A stretch of 64,000 nt of DNA from Adhaeribacter arboris. GTDB lineage: Bacteria > Bacteroidota > Bacteroidia > Cytophagales > Hymenobacteraceae. How positions within the stretch are numbered: the first letter of the stretch is position 1; each line of letters begins with the position of its first letter. Below, piece after piece: positions 7,613-17,390 of this stretch. The notes under the pieces are model-generated. The model was not told where the DNA came from and searched no databases. It saw nothing but the letters and a program-made list of their open reading frames with translations. The stretch lies in NCBI RefSeq assembly GCF_003023845.1, contig NZ_PYFT01000001.1, positions 372,001-436,000 of the forward strand. The letters are read 5' to 3'. Both the position numbers and the translations under genes were made by a program.

Positions 7613-8542
7613 ATGAATAACGCGCCTACTTTAGTTGTATTAGCCGCCGGCATGGGTAGCCGCTACGGCGGCCTGAAGCAGCTGGATACTTTTGGCCCCA
7701 ACGGGGAGACGATTATGGATTACTCGGTATACGATGCTATACGGGCGGGTTTTAAAAAAATTATTTTTGTTATCCGGCGAAATCTGGAAGAAGAATTTAA
7801 AGAAGCTATTCTTGCTAAACTGCCGCGCAGCCTTGCCGTGGAATTAGCCTTTCAGGACATCCATCAGGTGCCGGGAGAAATTGCAGTACCCTCCAACCGG
7901 AAGAAGCCCTGGGGAACCGGCCACGCCGTCTGGACGGTAGCACCCCAAGTTCAAGAGCCTTTTGCCGTTATTAATGCCGACGATTTTTATGGCGCCGAGG
8001 CCTATGAGCAAATGGTAAATTTCTTAAAAAATACAAATGTATCCGGTAGTTTGCCGGCCTGGTGCTTATCAGGGTATGCTTTGGTGAATACTCTTTCGAA
8101 AAACGGCACGGTATCCCGGGGATTGTGCGAAGTAAATGAAGAAAATAAATTGCTTTCGGTACGAGAATTAAAAGAAGTTCAAAGCACCGAGCATGAAATT
8201 GTGGCCAATTTGCCCGAAGGAAAAAAAATGATTTTAACCGGTCAGGAAACTATTTCCATGAATTTTTGGGGATTCACTCCGGCTATTTTCCCTATTTTAG
8301 ACGAATATCTAATTCAATTTTTACAGAAGGCGGCTACTTCCGAAAAAGAAGAATTTTACTTATCCGAAGCCATTAACCGGATGCTAATGGAAAAACGAGC
8401 AACCGTTCAGGTGCTTACTTCCAGCGAACAATGGATGGGCGTTACCTACCCGGAAGACAAAATGGAAGTGAAGCAACAGCTCACCCAGCTAATTACCCAG
8501 GGCCGTTATCCGCAGCAACTTTGGGCTGCTTCTGTTAACTGA
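7613..8542 (+). CDS. NTP-transferase-type sugar-phosphate nucleotidyltransferase
   Basis: A 309-residue nucleotidyltransferase of the GT-A-like fold. The signature LAAGMGSRYGGLKQ lies at residues 10-23, and a NADDFYG metal-binding segment lies around residue 121. Enzymes of this fold join a sugar phosphate to a nucleotide, making NDP-sugars. The exact sugar is not evident. The gene is followed after 2 bases by a CBM9-like gene, so the two are probably co-transcribed. The start at 7613 puts the signature in the usual N-terminal position. Confidence 0.82.
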   Translation: MNNAPTLVVLAAGMGSRYGGLKQLDTFGPNGETIMDYSVYDAIRAGFKKIIFVIRRNLEEEFKEAILAKLPRSLAVELAFQDIHQVPGEIAVPSNRKKPWGTGHAVWTVAPQVQEPFAVINADDFYGAEAYEQMVNFLKNTNVSGSLPAWCLSGYALVNTLSKNGTVSRGLCEVNEENKLLSVRELKEVQSTEHEIVANLPEGKKMILTGQETISMNFWGFTPAIFPILDEYLIQFLQKAATSEKEEFYLSEAINRMLMEKRATVQVLTSSEQWMGVTYPEDKMEVKQQLTQLITQGRYPQQLWAASVN

Positions 8543-8544
8543 TA

Positions 8545-9234
8545 ATGGCCAATTTAGCTATCGATAAATTACCAGCAAGTTCATCCCAACCGGCTTTGCA
8601 CGTGCCCTTTTTGCCACTAGAGGCAAAAATAACCAATATAAATGCGGTTTCTCAGACCTTAGATAGGTTACCCCGGCAAGTCATGGCGGTTCAGCCTTGG
8701 CCGGCATTTACTTATCAGCCTGAAGTAAAATTTACGGTTGCGCATAATTTTACCGGAGTTTTTTTAAAATACTACGTTACCGAAGAATTTGTCCGGATTA
8801 GTCATTTTAATCCAAACGACCTGGTTTACCAGGATTCTTGCGTCGAGTTTTTTATTTCCTTCGGGAAAGATTTAAACTATTATAATTTAGAATTTAATGC
8901 TTTAGGAGTTTGCCGGGCGGGTTACGGACCAGATCGGGAAAATAGAATTTTATTAGAACCAACACAATTAAATTGTATTCAAACCAATACCACTCTGAGC
9001 CGCTTAGATACTACTAACAAGCAAAATTTTCATTGGCAGTTAACAGTAGTCATACCAGTATCCATTTTTAGGCACCACCGTATTGCTTCGCTTAATGGAA
9101 TGAAAGCTAAAGGAAATTTCTACAAATGCGGGGATGACTTACCCCAGCCGCATTTTTTAAGCTGGAACTATATACAGGCACCCCATCCTAATTTTCATTT
9201 ACCCGCTTACTTTGGCGATATCTTTTTTGAATAG
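8545..9234 (+). CDS. carbohydrate-binding family 9-like protein
   Basis: A 229-residue protein with the CBM9-like pattern: YHxxxxF-type strands, VYQDSCVEFFISF at about residues 94-106 and YYNLEFNALG at about 112-121. No signal peptide is visible, which is common for this Bacteroidota branch. It is translationally close to the upstream nucleotidyltransferase (TGATAATG junction). The fold suggests binding of a carbohydrate or a derived ligand. No catalytic residues are evident. Confidence 0.75.
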   Translation: MANLAIDKLPASSSQPALHVPFLPLEAKITNINAVSQTLDRLPRQVMAVQPWPAFTYQPEVKFTVAHNFTGVFLKYYVTEEFVRISHFNPNDLVYQDSCVEFFISFGKDLNYYNLEFNALGVCRAGYGPDRENRILLEPTQLNCIQTNTTLSRLDTTNKQNFHWQLTVVIPVSIFRHHRIASLNGMKAKGNFYKCGDDLPQPHFLSWNYIQAPHPNFHLPAYFGDIFFE

Positions 9235-9395
9235 GGGACTAATTGTAATTTGGGACAATTTTGATCCCGATAAAGTAAGAGAAAAGGATATTTTACCTGA
9301 ATTTGCAATTTGTTTTTATTCTTGAAAATAAAGCGGATGAATAAAGTGCCTCTTTTAAATAATAGTAATTACTTGACTTGTTAAAGCCATAAAGC

Positions 9396-10175
9396 ATGAA
9401 TCTGAAATTAGACGGAAAAATAATATTAGTAACGGGCGGAGCCAAAGGTATTGGAGCGGGCATTTCGCGAGCTTTAGCGGCGGAGGGAGCATTGCCCGTT
9501 ATTGTGGGCCGTAACGAACAAGATAACTTGGCCATGGTTCAGGAAATTGTGGACGCTGGCGGCCAAGCCGACCAAATAGTTGCCGAATTAATTAACCCAG
9601 ACTCAAGCCGAACGGCAGTAGAAATGGCTTTAGCCCGTCACCACCGCTTAGATGGTTTGATAAATAACGCCGGTGTAAACGATGGAGTAGGTCTGGAAAA
9701 TGGAGATTACGATCGCTTCATGCTGTCGCTGCACCGCAACGTGGTTCATTATTATTTGATGGCTCATTATGCCTTACCCGCGTTAAAAGAAAGCAAAGGC
9801 TCCATTGTAAATATTGGTTCCAAAACGGCCGAAACAGGACAAGGAGGCACTTCGGCTTACGCCGCGGCCAATGGCGCCCGTAATGCCTTAACCCGCGAGT
9901 GGGCCGTAGAATTGCTGCCCTACGGCATCCGGGTGAATGCCTTGATTGTAGCCGAAGCTTGGACGCCTTTGTACCAGGAATGGATTAAAACCTTTCCGAA
10001 CCCGGAAGAAAAACTTACAAATATCACCGCTAAAATTCCACTGGAAAATCGTATGACTACTTGCGATGAAATTGCCAACATGGTTGTATTCTTACTATCT
10101 CCCAAATCCAGCCATACTACCGGCCAACTCATTCACGTCGATGGCGGCTACGTACACCTGGACCGAGCACTTTAG
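9396..10175 (+). CDS. SDR-family oxidoreductase, L-fucose dehydrogenase-like, lacking the usual catalytic Lys
   Basis: A 259-residue classical short-chain dehydrogenase. The NAD(P) motif TGGAKGIG lies at residues 13-20, NNAG at 90-93 and the catalytic Ser at about 142. The active-site YxxxK motif reads Y155-AAA-N159, so the canonical lysine is an asparagine. The rest of the protein, including GQLIHVDGGY at the C-terminus, resembles fucose-dehydrogenase-like SDRs of Bacteroidota. If the Lys is truly absent the enzyme may be slow or use another residue; K143 directly after the Ser is a candidate. It is a single gene with no obvious operon partner. Confidence 0.85.
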   Translation: MNLKLDGKIILVTGGAKGIGAGISRALAAEGALPVIVGRNEQDNLAMVQEIVDAGGQADQIVAELINPDSSRTAVEMALARHHRLDGLINNAGVNDGVGLENGDYDRFMLSLHRNVVHYYLMAHYALPALKESKGSIVNIGSKTAETGQGGTSAYAAANGARNALTREWAVELLPYGIRVNALIVAEAWTPLYQEWIKTFPNPEEKLTNITAKIPLENRMTTCDEIANMVVFLLSPKSSHTTGQLIHVDGGYVHLDRAL

Positions 10176-10416
10176 CCAGCTAACCGTTATAATGAAACAG
10201 CTAGTACTATAGTAAAGCAGGATTAGGGTTCGCATATTTTTAAAGATATCTAAGCGCAAAGTGTTTGTGGAGAAAATATTTTATCCGGTAAGTTTTACTT
10301 TAAACTAGAAGTAAAAAGGTGTTGGATTAAAAGATAAGTAATAAAGAAGATTGATACATTACTAACCTGAACAGTTACAATTAATTTAATAAGATAACCA
10401 CCTTAAAAATTAATAG

Positions 10417-11505
10417 ATGGATAGTATTTCTTTAAACCGGTTCAACGCCTTGTTATTGTTCTTTATATTATTAGTAGTAGCCTTGTATTTTGGCCGCTTG
10501 TTTTTAGTTCCGTTTACTTTTGGAACGTTACTAGCCATGTTGTTAGTACCGGTTTGTCGCTGGTTAGAAAAACACCACATCAATCGGGTACCAGCCGTAT
10601 TTATCAGCTTGTTTTTAGTTCTACTTTTTATTATTGGCCTCTTTGCGATTATTTCCGCCCAAATCGTAAATTTTTCGAATGAGTTGCCGCAAATGCAGCA
10701 GCGATTAGGAGAAACTTTAAACACCTTGCAAAAATGGGTGGAACAGCAGTTGGGCGTTGAACCCCAGAAACAAATTCAGTTATTAAAAAAAGCGGCCAGC
10801 AACTTATTTAAATCCGCTAACTCACAGGCTACTGCTTTGGTGTCGGGGGTGGTGGGAGGTTTCACCAATTTTGCCATTGTAGTAATTTACGTCTTCTTTC
10901 TCTTGTGGAAGCGCGAAAAATACGAATCCTTTGTTCTGCAATTAACCGAAAAAGAGCACCATAGCCAGGTAAAAGATACCTTATATGAAATTACGAAAGT
11001 AGCCAGCGAATATTTGGGCGGGCGTTTACTTTCGATGGCCATGCTGGCAGTAATCTACGTGGTTGGTTTTAGTATAATTGGGTTAAAAAATGCCGTACTG
11101 CTAGGCTTGATAGCCGTTATTCCAACCATAATTCCGTACGTAGGGCCACTAATTGGAGCTTTTTTTCCTTTAGTCATGGCTTTAACTTCCGGCGACACCG
11201 GTGCTTTTGTTCCCGTGGTATTAGTGTTAGTAGCCGCCCAAGCGATGGATAATTATTTTATTGAACCTTTTGTACTAGGCTCTAATCTAAGTCTGAGTCC
11301 TTTCATGACTATTGTGAGTATTGTCATCGGGGAGTTAATATGGGGAGTAGCCGGAATGATTTTGTTTATTCCGCTTTTCGCTATTATTAAGATTGTGTGC
11401 GATCATATTCCTGTCTTACAACCGTATGGTTTTCTGCTTGGAGAGGACGATGATGGTAAACCAGCCTGGATAGATAAAATCAAAAAATTATTAAAAAAAA
11501 AGTAA
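10417..11505 (+). CDS. AI-2E family transporter (permease)
   Basis: A 362-residue inner-membrane protein with about seven or eight hydrophobic segments. It begins with a hairpin at residues 10-50, then LFLVLLFIIGLFAIISAQ at about 65-82, a central soluble helical region (about 85-135), and a C-terminal cluster around residues 205-330 including the conserved VLGLIAVIPTIIPYVGPLIGA-type block. This is the AI-2E/PerM/TqsA superfamily. Real substrates differ among members, so autoinducer export should not be assumed. The gene converges with the next gene onto a shared terminator. Confidence 0.87.
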   Translation: MDSISLNRFNALLLFFILLVVALYFGRLFLVPFTFGTLLAMLLVPVCRWLEKHHINRVPAVFISLFLVLLFIIGLFAIISAQIVNFSNELPQMQQRLGETLNTLQKWVEQQLGVEPQKQIQLLKKAASNLFKSANSQATALVSGVVGGFTNFAIVVIYVFFLLWKREKYESFVLQLTEKEHHSQVKDTLYEITKVASEYLGGRLLSMAMLAVIYVVGFSIIGLKNAVLLGLIAVIPTIIPYVGPLIGAFFPLVMALTSGDTGAFVPVVLVLVAAQAMDNYFIEPFVLGSNLSLSPFMTIVSIVIGELIWGVAGMILFIPLFAIIKIVCDHIPVLQPYGFLLGEDDDGKPAWIDKIKKLLKKK

Positions 11506-11564
11506 GAAATTACTGCCCGCCACCTATTAAATAATAAGGTAATAACTGGGAATATAGTAATAAT

Positions 11565-11598
11565 AAAAAAGCCTTTGCAAGAATGCAAAGGCTTTTTT
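11565..11598. terminator. bidirectional rho-independent terminator
   Basis: A perfect hairpin with 15-base arms (AAAAAAGCCTTTGCA and its complement) and a 4-base loop. A-tracts and T-tracts on both sides let it work in both directions. It sits between the convergent permease and T9SS protein genes. Confidence 0.92.
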
Positions 11599-11614
11599 AT
11601 TATTAAGGTTGATC

Positions 11615-14600
11615 TTATTGGGTATGCATTACTCTTAGATGTTGTACTGCCTGCTTATTGGTTAATTTAATAATATAAATTCCATTTTTGTTCTGGCTGG
11701 CATTCCAGGAAACTTGAACTGTTTCGCCGGCAACTGCCTTGCCGCTCTTTAAAAGACTAACTAATTCACCGCTTAAGTTATATACTTCTAATTTATAATC
11801 TTCTTCCTGAGCAAAAGTAAATTGAATGGTTGTTTGGTTCTGGAAAGGGTTCGGGAAACTGGTAAGTGAAGCTGGTTTAGCTGCGTTAACTTCAGGCATT
11901 TTGTGGCCGTTAGTTATAGAAGAATTAGCGTTTGAAGTAGAATCAACTTGGCTAATAGTAGAATAGTTTATTGCTGCGCTGGTAGCCTGGTTAATAATTT
12001 TAAAGTTAACGGTTAAAGGCGTTCCAGCAGTTCCTGAACCATTGCTTCCGGAGTAAGGAGTAGATTTTAGAGTATAATCGCCGGTAGGTAAGGCAAGGCC
12101 GCCATAATTAACAGTTCCATTACTGTATTTCTCGTCGCCGAATAAAGTATAAGGAGCACCTTCAGTTTTGTTTATTGTCCATCTGCCGCTTAAAGCTAAT
12201 TTAACGCTGCCTACGCCAGTGGCGCTGGTATTAATGCGAATATTTAAGTTTTTAGTCGGTAAGGTTGCCAGGTTTAAAACAATACCTTCGGTAATCGTTA
12301 GAATATCTTTATCTGTATCGCCATTAATTAAAGTTAAACTCACTATTTGCGAATTAGAGCTTGTGTTATTGTTTACAATTACAGACACATAATCGGCCGC
12401 ACTAACGGCGCTTTGATTATCGGTTACTACTAAGCTAAAAACATAGGTACCCGCTGCAAGGCCGGAAGCAACCGGATTAGCTACCAGGGAGTTGCTTAAT
12501 TTAGCCGTATTGGGGCCACTTACCTGGTTCCAGATATATTGTTTGATGGTGCCATCTTTATCCGTTCCGGTACCACTTAAAGTTAGGGTGTTCGTAGGCA
12601 AAGTTACGGTTATATCTGAGCCGGCATTGGCCACAGGTGCTGCGTTGGTAGTAGTACTGTTTACAATTACATTTATGAAATCGGCGGCGCTTACGTTGCT
12701 CTGACTGTCCGTAACTACTAAGCTAAACACGTAGGTACCCGCTACTAATCCTGAAACTACCGGGTTTGCTACCAGGGTGTTGCTAATTTTAGAGGCAGAT
12801 GGGCCGCTTACCTGATTCCAGATATATTGTTTAATAGTTCCATCAGTATCGGTTCCGGTACCGCTTAAAGTTACCGTATTAGTGGGTAAAGTCACGGTTA
12901 CATCTGTACCGGCATTAGCAATTGGTGAGCCATCGGTACTAGTCGGTTGGTCGATTACAGTGAAACTTACTACTAAAGGCGTTCCTACAGTGTCACTGTC
13001 GGAGGTAGTAGAATAAGTAGTTCCGGTTAAGGAATAATTACCAAGTATTGGTATCCAGGCATTGTAGTTAGTACCAACGGCTCCAAACAAAATATAAGGA
13101 GCGTTCCGTTCGCCAATATGTAAGGTATCCGCTCCGCTTAAATGAAATACCACGCTATCCAAAGAATTAGTACTGGTATTGGCCCGAATGTTTAAGTTAC
13201 GGGTAGGTAGCGTGGCTAAATTAAGGGTAGATCCACTCGCTAAGGTCTGAATATCTTGTTCCGTATCGGCATTTACTAAGGTAAAGCTATCTACTTGCTG
13301 GTTTAAAACCGGAGGCTGTTCTTTACCACCGTTAGCCATATTTACCAACCAGAAATCAGTTTCCCCTTTAGAACTGCTCGACTTATCGGCGCCTGTAGCG
13401 GAAGAGGTAGTGCCGGCCAGAATAATAGAACCGGAAGTTGTTTGCTGCACCGAGCGCAAATTTTCGTAATCTGTGCCGCCAATGGTTTTGTCCCAGATTT
13501 TAAGACCTTTAGCATCGGTTTTTACCAGCCAGAAATCGGAGTTGCCGTTAGAATTAGTAGTTTTATCACCACCCAGAGGAGAGTTAGAAGTACCTCCTAA
13601 CAGAATACCACCGTCGTTGGTAGCGGTAATAACTTGCAGGTAGTCGTTATTTAAGCCCCCAATAGTTTTATCCCATTGTTTATTGCCGGCGGCATCTAAC
13701 TGTACCAGCCAATAATCGCCAAAACCTTTTGATGCTTCCGATTTATCGCCATTAAGCCCTGATTTAGAAATTCCCCCTAATACATAACCGTTATCTTTCG
13801 TAAGTAAAATTCCCACTAAGGTTTCATCCAGATTGCCACCTAAAGTTTTATCCCATTGTTTATTGCCGCTACCATCCGTTTTTACAATCCAGTAATCACC
13901 AAATCCTTTAGAAGCCGAAGATTTGCTGCCAGTGGCTCCGGAGTAAGATTGACCTCCAATAATGTAACCGCCATCAGTAGTTACCTGAATATCCTGTAAA
14001 AAATCGTAGCTGCTTCCGCCAATAGTTTTATCCCATTGTTTAATACCGTTGGCATCCATTTTAACTACCCAGTAATCGTTTTCGCCGATTTGAGCGGTCG
14101 TTTTATTGAAACCGGTTTTGCCGCTAACGGGTGAGTCGGAAGAACCACCTAAAATATAGCCGCCATCGGTTGTTAACCGGATAACTTTCAGATATTCATT
14201 AGAACTACCGCCGTACATTTTGTCCCAAAGTTTATTGCCCGAAGCATCTACTTTTACTACCCAATAATCAAATTTACCGGAAGCGGCGGCGGTTTTATCG
14301 CCACTAACCGGCGAGTCGGAGGTGCCGGCAAAAATATAACCACCATCGGCAGTAGGTTGTACATCCTGTAAAAAATCAAAACCGGAGCCGCCAAAAGTTT
14401 TATCCCATTGTTTATTGCCGCTAGCATCTATTTTAACAATCCAGAAATCCTGATTTCCTTTGGTACCTATTGTTTTTGAACCGCTAACCGGCGAATTAGA
14501 AGTACCGCCCAGAATATAGCCACCATCTTTGGTCGGACGATGAATTTGTAATATGTCCGCATTATTTCCCCCAAAAGTTACATCCCACACTTTCGAGAAG

Positions 14601-14680
14601 CTTTCTTGCGCAAAACTAATTTGGGTAAAATTGAAAAAAACGAATACTATAAGGAAAAACGGCGTAAATATTTTTTTCAT
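11615..14680 (-). CDS. T9SS-secreted propeller and PKD-domain protein
   Basis: Started at the ATG at 14680, because a clear signal peptide begins there (MKKIFTPFFL, ending in FAQ); a longer frame to 14767 adds 29 unlikely residues. The mature protein has seven repeats of about 60 residues (pattern DGGYIxGGxSxS, DYWxVKxDxxGNKQWDKT, GG), probably a seven-bladed propeller. These are followed by a domain with SFTLVNADTEQDI, two PKD/Ig-like repeats, a second copy of that domain, and a C-terminal type A sorting domain for type IX secretion. The domain before the PKD pair recurs in the lyase at 62904. It is likely surface-attached or secreted; the ligand is unknown. Confidence 0.85.
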   Translation of the reverse strand: MKKIFTPFFLIVFVFFNFTQISFAQESFSKVWDVTFGGNNADILQIHRPTKDGGYILGGTSNSPVSGSKTIGTKGNQDFWIVKIDASGNKQWDKTFGGSGFDFLQDVQPTADGGYIFAGTSDSPVSGDKTAAASGKFDYWVVKVDASGNKLWDKMYGGSSNEYLKVIRLTTDGGYILGGSSDSPVSGKTGFNKTTAQIGENDYWVVKMDANGIKQWDKTIGGSSYDFLQDIQVTTDGGYIIGGQSYSGATGSKSSASKGFGDYWIVKTDGSGNKQWDKTLGGNLDETLVGILLTKDNGYVLGGISKSGLNGDKSEASKGFGDYWLVQLDAAGNKQWDKTIGGLNNDYLQVITATNDGGILLGGTSNSPLGGDKTTNSNGNSDFWLVKTDAKGLKIWDKTIGGTDYENLRSVQQTTSGSIILAGTTSSATGADKSSSSKGETDFWLVNMANGGKEQPPVLNQQVDSFTLVNADTEQDIQTLASGSTLNLATLPTRNLNIRANTSTNSLDSVVFHLSGADTLHIGERNAPYILFGAVGTNYNAWIPILGNYSLTGTTYSTTSDSDTVGTPLVVSFTVIDQPTSTDGSPIANAGTDVTVTLPTNTVTLSGTGTDTDGTIKQYIWNQVSGPSASKISNTLVANPVVSGLVAGTYVFSLVVTDSQSNVSAADFINVIVNSTTTNAAPVANAGSDITVTLPTNTLTLSGTGTDKDGTIKQYIWNQVSGPNTAKLSNSLVANPVASGLAAGTYVFSLVVTDNQSAVSAADYVSVIVNNNTSSNSQIVSLTLINGDTDKDILTITEGIVLNLATLPTKNLNIRINTSATGVGSVKLALSGRWTINKTEGAPYTLFGDEKYSNGTVNYGGLALPTGDYTLKSTPYSGSNGSGTAGTPLTVNFKIINQATSAAINYSTISQVDSTSNANSSITNGHKMPEVNAAKPASLTSFPNPFQNQTTIQFTFAQEEDYKLEVYNLSGELVSLLKSGKAVAGETVQVSWNASQNKNGIYIIKLTNKQAVQHLRVMHTQ

Positions 14681-15412
14681 ATAAGAGCTTGTTATTAAGT
14701 AGTTTTTTGAATTAAAGAGTAGATAGTTATTAGCAGAATGTAGTGATTGAGGAATGTTACTGGTCATTTTTAGCTTAAAGGCAAATAAGGCAATGATTTT
14801 GGTATTAATTGAAGTAAGCTAATAAGCTAAACCAGAAAAGAAAATTTATTTGCTAAAAGAGAGGAAGAAGAAAAATTATAATTAAGTAAGTAAAACATTT
14901 TCAGCATATAATTGTGTTTTATTGAACTTGCTTATTTGTGTAATTAACATTAATAAGGTGAAAAGTTCGTTTTTAGCTTATTTTAATCAAATTAATTCCG
15001 CTATAGCTTAATTTTTTTGATGATACAAATATCGGCAGTATTCTAATATTGTTCATTATACAAAGTTGCGTATTTAAGTTTTTTATTTTATCTACTTGGA
15101 AAAGTTATATTTATAAATAAGATTAAGAATGTATAGAATCTTTATATGTTTTGGTTGTTTTTTGTACTGGAATACAGAGGAAGAAAAAAGCGGTTTAACA
15201 ATGTGAAGAGGAAAATACGAGGTTGCCGGATAGCATTTTATCTCTATCTGTTTAAAGAGGCAATGCACTATTCTTCTTATTAGGTTATCAGCAGGGAACA
15301 TTCCCTGTACGCATGCTGAAACAAAGAAAATCATAATTTAGGATGAAGTAAATTCAAACTAATCCAAATATCTTTCCGGCAATAAATTTCCTTACCTTTA
15401 AATAACCTTGAA
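14681..15412. other. intergenic between divergent genes
   Basis: An AT-rich gap of about 730 bases between the divergent T9SS-protein and beta-helix genes. It should hold both promoters. A TACCTTTA box at 15393-15400 lies only 12 bases before the ATG of the right-hand gene and could give a near-leaderless transcript. No convincing gene is seen. Confidence 0.4.
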
Positions 15413-16021
15413 ATGCTTTTGATTGACTCATTTATCTTTCAATTCTCCTCTATTCTTCCGTCTCAGCAGCAAGCGTTGCCTTGGAATCTTACGAAAAATC
15501 TGACAACTATTTTACTTAAAATTATGGCGGATTTGGATAGCAACTACTCCGTGATAAATAATGTGGCTATTCATAAAACAGCGGTGGTTGAAAGTACGGC
15601 TGTTTTAAAAGCTCCGATTATTATTGGTAAAAATTGTTTTGTTGGGGCAAACGCTTATTTGAGAGGTGGGGTTTATTTAACAGAGTATGTTACCGTAGGT
15701 ACCGGTTGCGAAATAAAATCGAGTATTATTTTCCCGCACAGTGCGGTGGCTCATTTTAATTTTATTGGTGATAGCATAATTGGCAGTTACGTAAATTTTG
15801 AAGCGGGTTCTATCACTGCGAATCACCATAACGACCGGGTAGATAAACAAATATCGGTAGTTCACAATTCGATACTTTTAAAAACGGGTACCGAAAAGTT
15901 TGGCGCGTTGGTGGGCGATCATTCTAAAATAGGGGCGAATGCCGTTTTGTCTCCCGGCACCCTCTTACCCCCGAATACTATTGTGAAAAGATTAGAACTA
16001 ATCGAACAAAAGCTATATTAA
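15413..16021 (+). CDS. left-handed beta-helix (hexapeptide) protein, LpxA/GlmU-C-like
   Basis: A 202-residue protein. The N-terminal helical part (residues 1-40, including PWNLTKNLTTILLKI) precedes a hexapeptide-repeat left-handed beta-helix, with repeats visible from IHKTAVVESTAVLKAPIIIG onwards and a conserved AHFNFIGDSIIGS / EAGSITANHHNDR / GALVGDHSKIGANAVLSPGT series. The fold is that of acyl- or acetyl-transferases acting on nucleotide sugars. Bacteroidota proteins with this arrangement are usually annotated as UDP-N-acetylglucosamine-type transferases, and the precise substrate is not known. The first ATG is kept because the N-terminal helix region is typical of the family. Confidence 0.8.
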   Translation: MLLIDSFIFQFSSILPSQQQALPWNLTKNLTTILLKIMADLDSNYSVINNVAIHKTAVVESTAVLKAPIIIGKNCFVGANAYLRGGVYLTEYVTVGTGCEIKSSIIFPHSAVAHFNFIGDSIIGSYVNFEAGSITANHHNDRVDKQISVVHNSILLKTGTEKFGALVGDHSKIGANAVLSPGTLLPPNTIVKRLELIEQKLY

Positions 16022-16086
16022 CAGATAACCTATCATTCTGCATTTGCACTTCGCTCCAGCAAAAATTAGAAATTAAACTTTTAAAA

Positions 16087-16971
16087 TTAAGGTAATTTTA
16101 CTTTTAAGATATTTCCGGCTTCTTTTTTACCTTCATTAGAAATAAACAAGTCGCCGGTAGGGCTAAAAGTTAAACCTTCGGGTTGCGAAAACTCCGCCGT
16201 ATTTAAAATTAACAGGTTTTTAATTTTACCTGAATTATCTAAAATCAGGAGCTTCGGTTTGGTGGCTTCCGTTAAGTAAATATCGCCGGTAACCGGGTGC
16301 ACATTTATTTCGGAAGGCTGCATGTGGGCATTCGGTTTTTTAGATGATATACTGGCAAAAGTTGGATCGCGGAGGTCTATTTTGTAAATTGGTTCCGATT
16401 TTAATTTTTTGCTGGCTAAATCAAAAGCATAAATTCCTTTAAAGTTCGGGTCGTTGATTTCAGAACCTTTAATCGCCAGCAATAAGCGATTCTGCTTTTT
16501 ATCGTAGCACAAGCCTTCCACATTTTGCTCCGCCGTTAAAGAAGTAACATACGTTTTAACCTTGGGTTTATCTTGTTCCAGGTCAGCTATTTCGTATAAT
16601 TTACCGTCGCTGCTAACCACATAAGCCGATTCACCCGTTACCGTGATTCCTTCGTAGTCGCCGGAACCGCCAAAAGGTATTTGTTTTTCAATTTGAGAAG
16701 TAGCGGTGTTGTAAATAAAAATGGTTCCCGCTTCGTCCTGCACGCAGGCAAAGCGATTGGGGCCTAAATACGCAATACCGGATACTTCTTTTAAAACCGC
16801 CGGCATATCCCATTTATCTAAAATTTGCACTTCGGAAGATGCCGCTACTCTTTTATCTTTTTTCTTTTTCCCTTTATCCTGTTTCGAGTCGTGCGCTTTA
16901 GATGCGTTTTCGCAGAATATAAGACCGAAACAAGTACAAAAGGTTAATAGTAGAACGAATAGTTTTTTCAT
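16087..16971 (-). CDS. SdiA-regulated family beta-propeller protein, exported
   Basis: A 294-residue exported protein. The N-terminal hydrophobic signal ends around Cys20 (LIFC, an imperfect lipobox), followed by a Lys-rich linker and then a propeller starting at about residue 48 with WDMPAVLKEVSGIAYLGPNRF. SGIAY and PEGLTFSPTGDLFISNEGK are typical of the SdiA-regulated/phytase-like propeller family. It is probably envelope-located. The enzymatic function, if any, is unproven. It faces away from the M48 protease gene across a 419-base divergent gap. Confidence 0.75.
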   Translation of the reverse strand: MKKLFVLLLTFCTCFGLIFCENASKAHDSKQDKGKKKKDKRVAASSEVQILDKWDMPAVLKEVSGIAYLGPNRFACVQDEAGTIFIYNTATSQIEKQIPFGGSGDYEGITVTGESAYVVSSDGKLYEIADLEQDKPKVKTYVTSLTAEQNVEGLCYDKKQNRLLLAIKGSEINDPNFKGIYAFDLASKKLKSEPIYKIDLRDPTFASISSKKPNAHMQPSEINVHPVTGDIYLTEATKPKLLILDNSGKIKNLLILNTAEFSQPEGLTFSPTGDLFISNEGKKEAGNILKVKLP

Positions 16972-17390
16972 TGTGGTTAGAGGTCAGGAAATAATTTTAC
17001 GGTTAAAATTTCTGTTAGGCTTCAAAGGCTTTAAAAGTAACAGGTTCTTTTAAACCCCAAAAAAACTAAATTGTTGCTTCTGCAGCTAGGCAAATGGTTC
17101 TATTCTTACCAAGAGTATATAAATAACCCTGCTAAAAATCCTGTTGGGGAAGTAATAATCCAGTGAATCCCAGGTAATAATTGTAACCGTTATTTTCTGT
17201 AACTGCATTTTTTTACCTTTATTTACCAGCTAATAATGTTATAAATAGAGACCGCCGGTATACTTATCTAGGGCCAAATTGGTTTGGTTGAGGCGTAAAG
17301 CTGGGCAACTTATCTGTGGTTACCACGTTTCAATTAGTATAAATTTTCTAAGAGAAAGGTACTTTAATTTCTATTATAAGCTGCGGCTAC
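16972..17390. other. divergent intergenic region
   Basis: A gap of 419 bases expected to carry the promoters of the divergent propeller and protease genes. A TACCTTTA box on the plus strand at 17214-17221 is a candidate -7 element for the protease. Nothing else stands out. Confidence 0.4.

Noticed and set aside
15092-15334. Minus-strand frame of 80 codons in the gap before the beta-helix gene
   Set aside because: AT-rich low-complexity translation with no recognisable pattern and no upstream signals.
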